From: Rhabdophis nuchalis
Taxonomy: Eukaryota; Chordata; Lepidosauria; Squamata; Natricidae
Direction of reading: 5' to 3'
NCBI GenBank assembly: GCA_039707465.1
Contig: CM077647.1
Span: forward strand, 42,779,110-42,843,109
Length of the DNA stretch: 64,000 nucleotides
Shown: one piece after another, positions 44,952 through 53,245 of the stretch
How positions within the stretch are numbered: the first letter of the stretch is position 1
How the letters are laid out: each line of letters begins with the position of its first letter
Made by a program: the position numbers and the translations under genes
The notes under the pieces: generated by a model
The model's database searches: none
What the model was told of the DNA's origin: nothing
Seen by the model: the letters and a program-made list of their open reading frames with translations, nothing else

Positions 44952-46923
44952 ACTTCTGGTTCTGGCTCCAGCGGCAACGGGCGAGCCTAGGGCTCGCTCA
45001 CCGCTTTGTTTCTTTTCCTGCCCCCCCACGGGGGCGAGACGCCCCGTTTTTGGGGGTCTTCCGTAAAGCCGGCTTGCCTGGGTCGTCCTCCCCCAGCGGC
45101 AGCTGGGAAGCGACCCTTGTCTTCGGCTTAGGTAGAGGAGGACATGCTGCGGGGGGTTTCCCCTTCACCAATGGCGGGCGGCATCGTTCTGAAAACATGG
45201 AGAGAGCTGGCCGTCTGAGTCGGAAGGCTTCCCGGGGCTTCGACTGCGAGGGTGAAAGTGAATGGTTTAACATTTTTTTTGCTGTCAGCCTGGGCTGAAA
45301 GAACTTGGAGGGGGGTGTCTGCTTGTTAAACCCCCCCTCGGACTAAAGCGGCACTTAAGAATGGCTCCTCGCTACGAGGAAGCGGATATCTTTAATCTGG
45401 ACTGTTTGAAACAAGGGAAAGTGATCTGCGGTTTGTCTTTGAAACAAAGTATCTAGGTCTGGCTGATTTGAAACATTTTTTTTTTTACCACTCTCTCCTT
45501 CTGGCTCTGAGTCTGGGCGGTGAAAATGGCTTCTCTTTGTCCCTGAATGACTATTTTACTTATGGAAAATTCCCAGCGTCTCTTTGTGATTTGGACTCCC
45601 TCTGGTTATTAAAGAAGAAAAAATTTTTTTTGGGATTTGTGATTTCTTTTCTGGAGTGCCTTCGTTATTATAATGATTGAACTGGAAAACTGTTTCTCTC
45701 TTGCTTCCTGAACTTTACAACCCTGAACTGAACTTTTGGCTCCTGACTTGCCTCAACAGCCCCACCCAAAAAACGCCATTTTAGTGGCACGGATTTTAAC
45801 AGCTAATCATGGCACAAGAATCAGCACTGGCAAGCTTAGAACTAAGGATGGCCTCTCTTGAATCTGTTATACAAACCTTGGTACAAGAAATCAAGGCCCA
45901 GAGGGCAGAAAATATCAACTTTAAAAAGGAATTATTGGACACACGGAAACAAGTGCTGGAGAACACACAGAAGAATGAAGAACTGGAAGGGGGGCTGGCG
46001 GGGGCTAAGGGAGAGATTAAAAATGTTACTAATGAGGTTGTGGAAATAAATGGGCATGTGTCTAGGATTGATATGGAAAGGATGACATATTTTTTGAGAT
46101 TTCAGAATGTTTCTGAGGAAACTGGTGAATGTCTCCCTGAACTCATGAGCACAATTATAGCAGACTATTTACATAAACCTAAGGATGAGATCAGGGGGGA
46201 CATTGACCTAGTCTACAGAATAAACTCTGCATATGCCAGGATAAATGAAGTACCCAGAGAGATACATGTTAAATTTGTTAGAAGGTCAACCAGAGAGGAA
46301 ATCTTGAAAGTGCAAAGAGGAGGTCCGTTAATTTACCAACAAAAGAAGGTTGCCATCCTGAAGCAGATCCCAAGAAAGATTAGAGAAGCAAGAAGGAAAT
46401 TTTCCTTCTTGTCCAAAAAATTGTTTGACCACGGGATCTGGTTCAGGTGGGTGATGCCCGAAGGGATGCTGGTGTTCTGGGAAGGAGGAAGAGTGAGGAT
46501 TAAAACAGTTGCTGAGGCGGAAGCCTTTCTTAAAAAACATTCCTCTGTCCTGGGGGAAGATCCAGGGGGGGCAGGGGGGGCCACGGCCCCGCCCGCTGGG
46601 GGCCTGGAAGGAGAGATAGAAGATACAATTGCCAAGAGACTTAGATCTAAAAAATAACTTTGCCTTGATTTTTTGAGTAATATTGTATAACATGTGCATC
46701 TGGATTTTTGTAAATGACTGACAGCATAGAATTGAGAACTTAGAAATATGTACTTGCTTTCACTTTGTAGTGTGCGGAAAATATTTTTTGTTAATGATCT
46801 ATTTTGATGTCCCGGTAGGGCCGACGACTTTGACGTGAATGCTCTCAAAATTTCTTTGTATCCCTTACCCTACCCTACTGAAAAACTGTAAAACCAATAA
46901 AACTTTTTCAATATAAAAAAAAA
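44952..46923 (+). mobile_element. HAL1-like retrotransposon, copy C, complete insertion
   Basis: A complete 1972-bp element bounded by a perfect 15-bp target duplication within the PLE RT. It has a GC-rich leader of 857 bp beginning ACTTCTGGTTCTGG, an intact ORF1 (45809-46657), a 250-bp 3' UTR with AATAAA, and a short A-rich tail. There is no ORF2 and no room for one. Because its ends are defined by the duplication, this copy proves that an ORF1-only unit retrotransposed as such. Confidence 0.95.
45809..46657 (+). CDS. L1-type ORF1 protein, intact (282 aa)
   Basis: This is a trimeric RNA-binding chaperone of the L1 ORF1p family, expected in cytoplasmic ribonucleoprotein particles. Residues 5-85 form a heptad-rich coiled coil. 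Residues 93-173 form the RRM-like domain, from TYFLRFQNVSEETGE through VYRINSAYARINEV to VKFVRRSTREEILK. Residues 175-243 form the C-terminal domain (KFSFLSKKLFDHGIWFRW, LVFWEGGRVRIKTVAEAEAF). The tail is Gly/Pro-rich and ends KRLRSKK. The start at 45809 is the first ATG (ATCATGG context) and aligns with copy A. The protein is somewhat shorter than mammalian ORF1p (about 340 aa). No stop or frameshift occurs, unlike copies A and B. Confidence 0.93.
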   Translation: MAQESALASLELRMASLESVIQTLVQEIKAQRAENINFKKELLDTRKQVLENTQKNEELEGGLAGAKGEIKNVTNEVVEINGHVSRIDMERMTYFLRFQNVSEETGECLPELMSTIIADYLHKPKDEIRGDIDLVYRINSAYARINEVPREIHVKFVRRSTREEILKVQRGGPLIYQQKKVAILKQIPRKIREARRKFSFLSKKLFDHGIWFRWVMPEGMLVFWEGGRVRIKTVAEAEAFLKKHSSVLGEDPGGAGGATAPPAGGLEGEIEDTIAKRLRSKK

Positions 46924-49176
46924 AATAAGCTCAAGAGGCAAGGAAAGGTTGATGAGGAGGATCTAAGAATGATTCGACCAAGGGACTCAGCCATGGCACG
47001 GATCTATGGGTTACCAAAGATCCACAAGGCAGAGATACCCCTATGCCCTGTTGTCTCCCTTCGTGGCACTTCCACATTTGGCTTAGCCAAGTGGTTACAT
47101 GGGCAACTGCAACACCTGGTCAAAGATGCCACTACCACCGTGAGATCACCTACGGACTTTCTACAACAGTTGGAGGGAGTGGCAATTAGGGAGGATGAGA
47201 TGATGGTGTCATTTGACGTGGTGTCATTATTTACATCCATCCCCCAGAAGTTAGCGACCCTAACCATAAAAGAGCTGCTATTGGGGGATGAAACACAAAA
47301 CTCTAAATGCCTTAACACAAACTATCTCCTCCACCTGTTGAATTTCTGCCTCAGGACCTATTTTACATTTGATGGCCAAAGGTACACCTATGGAATCCCC
47401 AATCTCAGGAGTGATCATGGAAGCGCTTCTCCAGAGGTTGGAATATGAGGCAATGAAAATCTATAAGCCCATGTTTTGGACACGCTATGTCGATGACACG
47501 TTTGCCATCATCAAGAAACAAGAAAATACCAAGTTCATGGGAATCCTCAATTCTATATATCCCAAAATCCAATTTACAATGGAGGAGGAGGCCAATAACA
47601 TGCTGGCCTTCCTTGACGTCCTACTCAGCCGCAATTCTGGTGGGAGCCTTGATACGTGTGTGTACTGGAAAACCACAAACACAGACTGCATTTTACATAA
47701 TGAGAGCAATCACCCCACTGCACACAAGGTTAGCTGCATCTGGGCATTGTTCAGTAGGATAGACACCCACTGCAGCACACGGGCAGCCAAAACAAAGGAG
47801 CGGGCACATCTTTATCAGATCTGTATGCGCAATGGGTATTCCATAAACTTCATCCAATGGTGTATTACATCTAGGGCCCGACAGCTCAGTGAGGATGCAA
47901 ATGGAACATCCACATGGACGGTGCTCCCATATATATGGGGGGTATCCGAAACTGCTGCACGCATCCTCTCAACACATGAGATCAAGGTGGTACATAAACC
48001 GGATCAGACACTGAGGATGAAGGTGATGCATCCAAAAGAAGCATTACCTAAAAAGGAGGCATCCTCAGTAGTCTACCACATCAACTGTAATAACTGTGCA
48101 AGTAATTACATAAAGGAAACAGCTAAGCGGCTACAGACCAGAGTGCATGAACACAAACTGGCTGTCCGCCGTAAGGAACAGCGCTCTCAAATCTGGGCAC
48201 ACATGAAAGAGCACGGTCATATATTCAACTTTCAAGAGGCAGAAGTTGTGACCATGATGCAACAAAAGGGAGATGGCTACTCAAAAAGCCTGGTTCTCTG
48301 ACAATAATTCCATCAACAGACACATTGACCTGCTACCGGCCTACCAAGTGTTGAGGCACCAAGAAAGATCTAGCAGTAGAAGCAGAGACCAACCTCTGTC
48401 TGGGAGTAGAGAACGACAACACACTCCCACTTTTGGACATGCAGATATGGATATGGCCAGCCCAGGTCGAATGAAGGGGAGCCTGTCAGAATTACCTCAA
48501 ACTATAATGGAGGTAAACAATGAAGAACGAGCCAGGCCGGTTACAAGATCAAAGGCAAAACCACAAATGAAGCTGGCTGGGATATCAGCCAGGCCTGTGA
48601 GACAGAAGAAAAGGGAGGGAGTGTGGGGGGAAGCCAGAGAAAATGCCTCTGAATCAACATTGGATAGCTCAACGTTATTTTCTGGAGAAGAATAGCCCAA
48701 GCTAGGTTTGATAAGGGGGAAAGGAATACAAACATCGATTAACATGCCTGATGCAAGAAAAACAACAGGGCTAATCACAGGTGGGAGGTGAGTGGATGGA
48801 CCAATGTAGCAATGGCTAAATTGATTAACATTGTATAAAGGCAAGTATCCTTTTATGGCTTTTACACTCTGATGATGTTAGCAGTTGCTAACAAAAGCTC
48901 AGTGAGCAATATATTTTAAATATATTTTATATTTTAAAGTTCCGGAGATCATCATGTCTGTTTCTTTTATAACTACAATATATATATTTTTATATAATTG
49001 TTTTCACAACTTCCTGTTAGGGCCCCATTAAGGGAGGAGACATACTGTTTCCTTTTCTGCCTTTCGCCTCATCACCAGAGACCATCTAGACAGAGAACCA
49101 TGAGTTACGTTGTGTAATTTTCTTTTTAGATATGTGTGTGAGTTTTATGAGCTGATCAATAAATTTAAATTTGAGA

Positions 49177-49223
49177 GACCAAGACAGATTTATTTCAAGC
49201 TTATTAGCTCTCATCAGTTGGCC
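49177..49223 (-). ncRNA. hammerhead ribozyme HHR-2 (intact core)
   Basis: On the minus strand: stem I GGCCAA; CTGATGA; stem II GAGCT-AATA-AGCTT (closing pair G-U); GAAA; stem III region TAAATCTG; cleavage triplet GTC; stem I partner TTGGTC. The core is complete. Stem I differs from HHR-1 at two positions on each side (GGCTAG/CTAGTC against GGCCAA/TTGGTC) but still pairs, which is compensatory evidence for a selected RNA fold. Its length is the same 47 nt as HHR-1. Confidence 0.85.
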
Positions 49224-49315
49224 ACACTCCACTGGGATTCAAACCGGGGCTGCAATGCATCCAAGGCAGAAGCCTAGCAATTCAGTCTAACCGGCTCTAC
49301 CCATTTCATCAGCTA
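49224..49315 (-). other. tRNA-like segment upstream of HHR-2
   Basis: On the minus strand GGTAGAGCCGGTTAGACTG is followed by CTAGGCTTCTGCCTTGGATG and the B-box-like GGTTTGAATCCCAGTGG, with the hammerhead immediately downstream. It matches the plus-strand segment at 49446-49535 almost exactly. Confidence 0.62.
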
Positions 49316-49445
49316 AGACAGGAGTATGTAGTATAGATAATTGATGAGCCGAAAGGCAGAGAGGGAAACAGTATGTCTCCTCCCTTAATGGGGCCCTAAC
49401 AGGAAGTTGTGAAAACAATTATCTCTACTAAATACTCCTGTCTTA

Positions 49446-49535
49446 GCTGATGAAATGGGTAGAGCCGGTTAGACTGTATTGCTAGGCTTCTGCCTTGGAT
49501 GCATTGCAGCCCCGGTTCGAATCCCAGTGGAGTGT
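49446..49535 (+). other. tRNA-like segment upstream of HHR-3
   Basis: GGGTAGAGCCGGTTAGACTG, then CCCCGGTTCGAATCCCAGTG with a perfect B-box, directly followed by the hammerhead. T-arm pairing is only partial. It is best described as a tRNA-derived or tRNA-mimicking Pol III-like module. Confidence 0.65.
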
Positions 49536-49582
49536 GGCCAACTGATGAGAGCTAATAAGCTCAAAATAGATCTATCTTGGTC
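49536..49582 (+). ncRNA. hammerhead ribozyme HHR-3 (core G lost)
   Basis: Stem I GGCCAA; CTGATGA; stem II GAGCT-AATA-AGCTC; AAAA in place of GAAA; TAGATCTATC; stem I partner TTGGTC. The fold is as good as HHR-2, but the invariant core G (G12) is A at 49563, a change expected to abolish cleavage. It lies on the same strand as the RT frame. Confidence 0.8.
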
Positions 49583-49589
49583 TCTCCAA

Positions 49590-49617
49590 TTTAAATTTAT
49601 TGATCAGCTCATAAAAT

Positions 49618-49653
<36 letters not shown>

Positions 49654-49822
49654 GTGTTAGTTTTATGAGCTGATCATAAAACTAACACACATATCTAAAA
49701 AATTACACAACGTAATTCTTGGCTTGCTGTCTAGATGGTTTCTGGTGATGAGCTGAAAGACAGGAAAGGAAATAGTATGTCTCCTCCCTTAATTGGGGCC
49801 TATTAACCGGTTGTTGTGAAAC
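49590..49822 (+). repeat. direct 3' terminal unit body of the PLE
   Basis: This is the conserved block after HHR-3. It includes a (CA)n run (49619-49650), a local duplication of GTTTTATGAGCTGATCA in inverted form, CTGTCTAGATGGTTTCTGG and the end CCTCCCTTAATTGGGGCC … TTGTTGTGAAACAATTACA. The A+T hexanucleotide array starts directly after it. Confidence 0.8.
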
Positions 49823-49827
49823 AATTA

Positions 49828-50260
49828 CATTTATATTTATAAATATAAATATAAATATAAATATAAATATAAATATAAATATAAATATAAATATAAATAT
49901 AAATATAAATATAAATATAAATATAAATATAAATATAAATATAAATATAAATATAAATATAAATATAAATATAAATATAAATAAATATAAATATAAATAT
50001 AAATATAAATATAAATATAAATATAAATATAAATATAAATATAAATATAAATATAAATATAAATATAAATATAAATATAAATATAAATATAAATATAAAT
50101 ATAAATATAAATATAAATATAAATATAAATATAAATATAAATATAAATATAAATATAAATATAAATATAATAAACATAATAAACATAAACATAAACATAA
50201 ACATAAACATAAATATAAATAAATATAAATAAATATAAATAAATATAAATATAAATTAAT
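49828..50260. repeat. (AAATAT)n array, left arm
   Basis: About 430 bp of nearly pure AAATAT units, with a short (ATAAAC)n variant patch near 50172-50210. Confidence 0.98.
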
Positions 50261-50261
50261 A

Positions 50262-50685
50262 TATTTATATTTATATTTATATTTATATTTATATTTATAT
50301 TTATATTTATATTTATATTTATATTTATATTTATATTTATATTTATATTTATATTTATATTTATATTTATATTTATATTTATATTTATATTTATATTTAT
50401 ATTTATATTATTTATATTTATATTATTTATATTTATATTTATATTTATATTTATATTTATATTTATATTTATATTTATTTATATTTATATTTATATTTAT
50501 ATTTATATTTATATTTATATTTATATTTATATTTATATTTATATTTATATTTATATTTATATTTATATTTATATTATTTATATTTATATTTATATTTATA
50601 TTTATATTTATATTTATATTTATATTTATATTTATATTTATATTTATATTTATATTTATATTTATATTTATATTTATATTTATTT
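50262..50685. repeat. (ATATTT)n array, right arm
   Basis: About 420 bp of the complementary hexanucleotide, with a few unit-length interruptions. Together with the left arm it forms a near-perfect A+T palindrome of about 860 bp. The Ile/Phe/Tyr/Lys frames in it are artefacts. Confidence 0.98.
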
Positions 50686-51310
50686 AAGCGAAAGGAAATT
50701 AAGGTAACCAGAATAGAAAGAACAATATGTTTTTCTTTCATACATTGTCCTCCCCTGCTATGGGAACAAGACATCTTGAATATAATAGTAGGACCCAGTT
50801 CAAGTCATAAGGCAGAATAACTATGTTGGAAAGGACCTTAAAGATCCTTTAGTCCCCTGATAGTGAACCTTTGGCACATGTGCCAGAGGTGGTATGCCCT
50901 CTCTGTGGGCAAGCATGACATCTCCCCAATCTTATTATATTTCTCCACTGTGTTTCTCACTGTCATTTTCAGGACTAAAAGAATGTGCAAAACAGCATTC
51001 CATCTTTGTGGTGGTGCATTTGCTGTTCCTGCCTCCATGGCCTTCTCTTCCACAGCACAGTGAAATTTAGTGTACTTCACAATGGGGGGATAGGTTCTGT
51101 CCTCCTCCTGGAGCCCATTATGATGCAGGGTCATAATGCGACCCTGCACGTTCTGCACTGAATTTGCTTTTCCTGCAGAGCTGCCTGTGTTGGGATGCCC
51201 CACCTCCCCTCCAGCCAGCTAGTCTTTGGTGCACTCCTTCTGAGCTCATCAACCTGCGGAAGTAAGATTCCCACCACCCAGCACCCACAGTTCAGGGGTT
51301 CCTTCCAACC

Positions 51311-51380
51311 ATTTATTCATTCATTCATTCATTCATTCATTCATTCATTCATTCATTCATTCATTTATTTATTTATTTAT
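51311..51380. repeat. (ATTC)n/(ATTT)n at the L2 tail
   Basis: About 14 ATTC units and then ATTT units adjoin the 3' terminus of the reverse-strand L2 and probably grew from its tail. Confidence 0.93.
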
Positions 51381-51577
51381 TGGACTTCTAGACCACCCCC
51401 TCTCCCCGAAGGGACTCGGGGCGGTGTACAGGTACAAATTAAAACCATGCAATCAATAATACATATAACTAAAATCGAATTAAATAAACCCCTGTACAAA
51501 TTTATAAAAATTAAAAACTTAACCTTAAAACCAAATCACAGAATTTAAAAATACAAACTGAGGTGGGAAAGCTGGAA

Positions 51578-53245
51578 TTAGGCCAGGCCGGCTAGATGAA
51601 ACAAGTGGGTTTTGAGTTTCTGGCGGAAGGAGCGGAGGTCCGTGGTCGTTCTAATGTCAGGGGAAAGGTCATTCCAGAGGGTCAGGCCCGCCACAGAGAA
51701 GGCCCTTCCCCTGGGCGCCGCCCGCTGGCACAGCCTAGTGGACGGCACCCGAAGTCCCTCTCTGTGTGAGCGAATCGGCCGAAGAGATGTGTGGGACAGG
51801 ATACGATCCCGCAAATAACTAGGTCCTGTGCCATGGAGCGCTTTGAAGATGATAATCAACACCTTGAAATGCACCCGAAAAGCTACAGGCAGCCAGTGCA
51901 GCCCGCGCAGGAGAGGTGTTACGTGGGAGTACCTAGAGAATCCCGAAACTGCTCGCGTGGCCGCATTCTGAACCAACTGCATCCTTCGGGTGCATCTCAA
52001 GGGGAGCCCCATGTAGAGAGCGTTGCAGTAGTCTAGACGGGACGTCACAAGCACATGAGTGACTGTGCGAAGGGCGTCCCGGTCCAATAGGGGATGCAAT
52101 TGGCGCACCAGGCAAACCTGGTGAAACGCCCCCCTTGCCACGGCTGTCACATGGTCATCCATTGACAGCCGGGCATCTAGAAGGACGCCCAAATTGCATA
52201 CCCGATCCACGGGGTCCAGATGTTCGCCCCCAATGACCAGTGATGATGGAATCAACTGGTTGAACCGGGGCGCCGGTAGCCACAGCCACTCAGTCTTGGA
52301 CGGGTTGAGCTTGAGTCTGTTACTTCCCATCCAGATCCATACGGCTTCCAGACACCGGGACATCACTTCGACGGCATCGTTGGGGTGGTTTGGGGTAGAG
52401 ATGTACAACTGGGTGTCATCCGCGTACAGATGGTAATCTACCCCAAACCCACGTATGATCTCGCCCAGCGGCTTCATATATGCATTGAACAGGAGAGGCG
52501 AGAGGACCGACCCTTGTGGCACCCCACAAGTGAGCGGCCTCGAGGTCGACCTCTGCCCCCCTGCCAATACAAATTGCGCTCGACCAGAGAGGTAGGAGGA
52601 GAACCACCGCAAAACGGTGCCCCTCACCCCCAACCCCTCCAGTCGATGCAATAGGATACCATGGTCGATGGTATCAAAAGCCGCCGAGAGGTCTAATAGG
52701 ACCAGGATGGAGGAACAACCCCCATCTCTGGCCCTCCAGAGATCATCCACCAACGTGACCAATGTCGTCTCCGTGCTGTGGCCGGGCCGGAAGCCGGACT
52801 GGCGCGGGTCCAGATAATCAATTTCCTCCAAGTGGCATGGAAACTGTTGTGCCACCACACTTTCTACAACCTTCGCCAGAAAGCAAAGGTTGGAGACGGG
52901 ACGGTAGTTGACTAACAAAGCTGGGTCCAGGGAAGGCTTCTTGAGGAGGGGCCTCACTACCGCCTCTTTCAAGACGGCCGGCAAGAACCCCTCACTCAAA
53001 GAAGTGTTGACTAACTCCTGGAGCCAGCCTCGTGTGACCTCCCAGGATGCCAGTACAAGCCAGGAGGGACACAGGTCCAGTAAACATGTGGTAGCTCGCA
53101 GTCGCCTACACAACCTGTCCATATCGTCGGAAGTAACAGAGTCAAACTCCTCCCAGAATGGAACCTCAAGACCCGCCTCCGACGTCCCCTCCAGACCACT
53201 AGTGGGGACCAACTCGCCCCGAATCTGAGCGATTTTGTCCTGCAA
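51578..53245 (-). CDS. L2 reverse transcriptase, 555-codon open frame
   Basis: An uninterrupted frame covers the whole RT and C-terminus. It includes [20 protein letters not shown], motif [14 protein letters not shown], motif [18 protein letters not shown], motif [12 protein letters not shown], the thumb (LGVLLDARLSMDDHV, RLDYCNALYMGLPLRC) and the family C-terminus (WNDLSPDIRTTTDLRSF … FHLAGLA). The endonuclease lies upstream in two other frames (53612-53199 and 54357-53584), so the full polyprotein cannot be made. This is the only copy here with an intact RT C-terminus and serves as the reference for the frameshift in the 40-43 kb copy. Confidence 0.88.
   Translation of the reverse strand: MQDKIAQIRGELVPTSGLEGTSEAGLEVPFWEEFDSVTSDDMDRLCRRLRATTCLLDLCPSWLVLASWEVTRGWLQELVNTSLSEGFLPAVLKEAVVRPLLKKPSLDPALLVNYRPVSNLCFLAKVVESVVAQQFPCHLEEIDYLDPRQSGFRPGHSTETTLVTLVDDLWRARDGGCSSILVLLDLSAAFDTIDHGILLHRLEGLGVRGTVLRWFSSYLSGRAQFVLAGGQRSTSRPLTCGVPQGSVLSPLLFNAYMKPLGEIIRGFGVDYHLYADDTQLYISTPNHPNDAVEVMSRCLEAVWIWMGSNRLKLNPSKTEWLWLPAPRFNQLIPSSLVIGGEHLDPVDRVCNLGVLLDARLSMDDHVTAVARGAFHQVCLVRQLHPLLDRDALRTVTHVLVTSRLDYCNALYMGLPLRCTRRMQLVQNAATRAVSGFSRYSHVTPLLRGLHWLPVAFRVHFKVLIIIFKALHGTGPSYLRDRILSHTSLRPIRSHREGLRVPSTRLCQRAAPRGRAFSVAGLTLWNDLSPDIRTTTDLRSFRQKLKTHLFHLAGLA

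Larger units (their letters stand above)
44749..48695 (+). pseudogene. PLE reverse transcriptase plus GIY-YIG endonuclease, broken
   Basis: N-terminal blocks IIMLPADKGRATVVMDRTDY (44770-44830) and NQLNKAMNKLKR precede the HAL1-like insertion. After it come ARIYGLPKIHKAEIPLCPVV, motif A VSFDVVSLFTSIP (about 47205), motif B GTPMESPISG, motif C RYVDDTFAII (about 47485) and FLDVLLSRN. The endonuclease region is VVYHINCNNCASNYIKETAK … RVHEHKLAVR (48070-48170). The glycine of YIG is Lys here, and the GET of the usual YIGET motif reads KET. The tail SINRHIDLLPAYQVLR then continues in another frame to 48695 with an Arg/Ser-rich end. Breaks are a frame change near 44900, the insertion at 44951, a small deletion with frame change near 47388 (between FTFDGQ and GTPM), and a frame change near 48270. 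It is non-functional here. Confidence 0.87.
49010..49423. repeat. inverted terminal repeats at PLE 3' side
   Basis: Sequence at 49005-49060 (ACAACTTCCTGTTAGGGCCC … ATACTGTTTCC) returns inverted at about 49365-49420. AGCTAAGACAGGAGTAT (49312-49328) also returns inverted as ATACTCCTGTCTTAGCT (49435-49451). A cruciform or long hairpin transcript could form. Confidence 0.88.
44031..49822 (+). mobile_element. Penelope-like element with tRNA-like/hammerhead terminal repeats
   Basis: The coding strand is plus: RT and GIY-YIG sequence lies at 44749-48695, interrupted by HAL1-like copy C. Both ends are made of related ~300-bp terminal units in both orientations. On the left are two inverted units (44031-44330, 44362-44543) and one direct unit (44544-44740). 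On the right are an inverted unit (49010-49330), a direct tail piece (about 49350-49423) and a direct unit (49430-49822). A complete unit reads tRNA-like segment, hammerhead ribozyme, then a conserved ~180-bp block (AGACCATCTAGACAGAAAGC on the other strand). Mixed direct and inverted pLTRs with hammerheads are typical of PLEs; the tRNA-like part is, to my knowledge, not a standard feature. Confidence 0.88.

Noticed and set aside
45809..46657. Host gene encoding a coiled-coil RNA-binding protein
   Set aside because: It lies in an element with exact target duplication and has two decayed sister copies in the same window.
48867..48905. Possible fourth hammerhead (CTGATGA, perfect 7-bp stem TGTTAGC/GCTAACA, AAA)
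   Set aside because: The core G is missing, and no stem I can be formed with the flanks; probably a chance hairpin or a very decayed copy.
49060..49110. Another hammerhead-like string (GGTGATGAGCCGAAAGG on the minus strand)
   Set aside because: The core order does not fit: the GAAA lies in the loop of a GCC/GGC hairpin and the first core base is G instead of C.
49446..49535. Functional tRNA gene
   Set aside because: The B-box is good, but the acceptor and T-arm pairing are incomplete; it occurs only inside PLE terminal repeats.
44031..49822. CRISPR-like array of spaced repeats
   Set aside because: The repeats are long, inverted and few, and the genome is a vertebrate; they are PLE terminal units.
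49803..50210. 135-codon Ile/Phe/Tyr frame
   Set aside because: It is the translation of the A+T hexanucleotide array.
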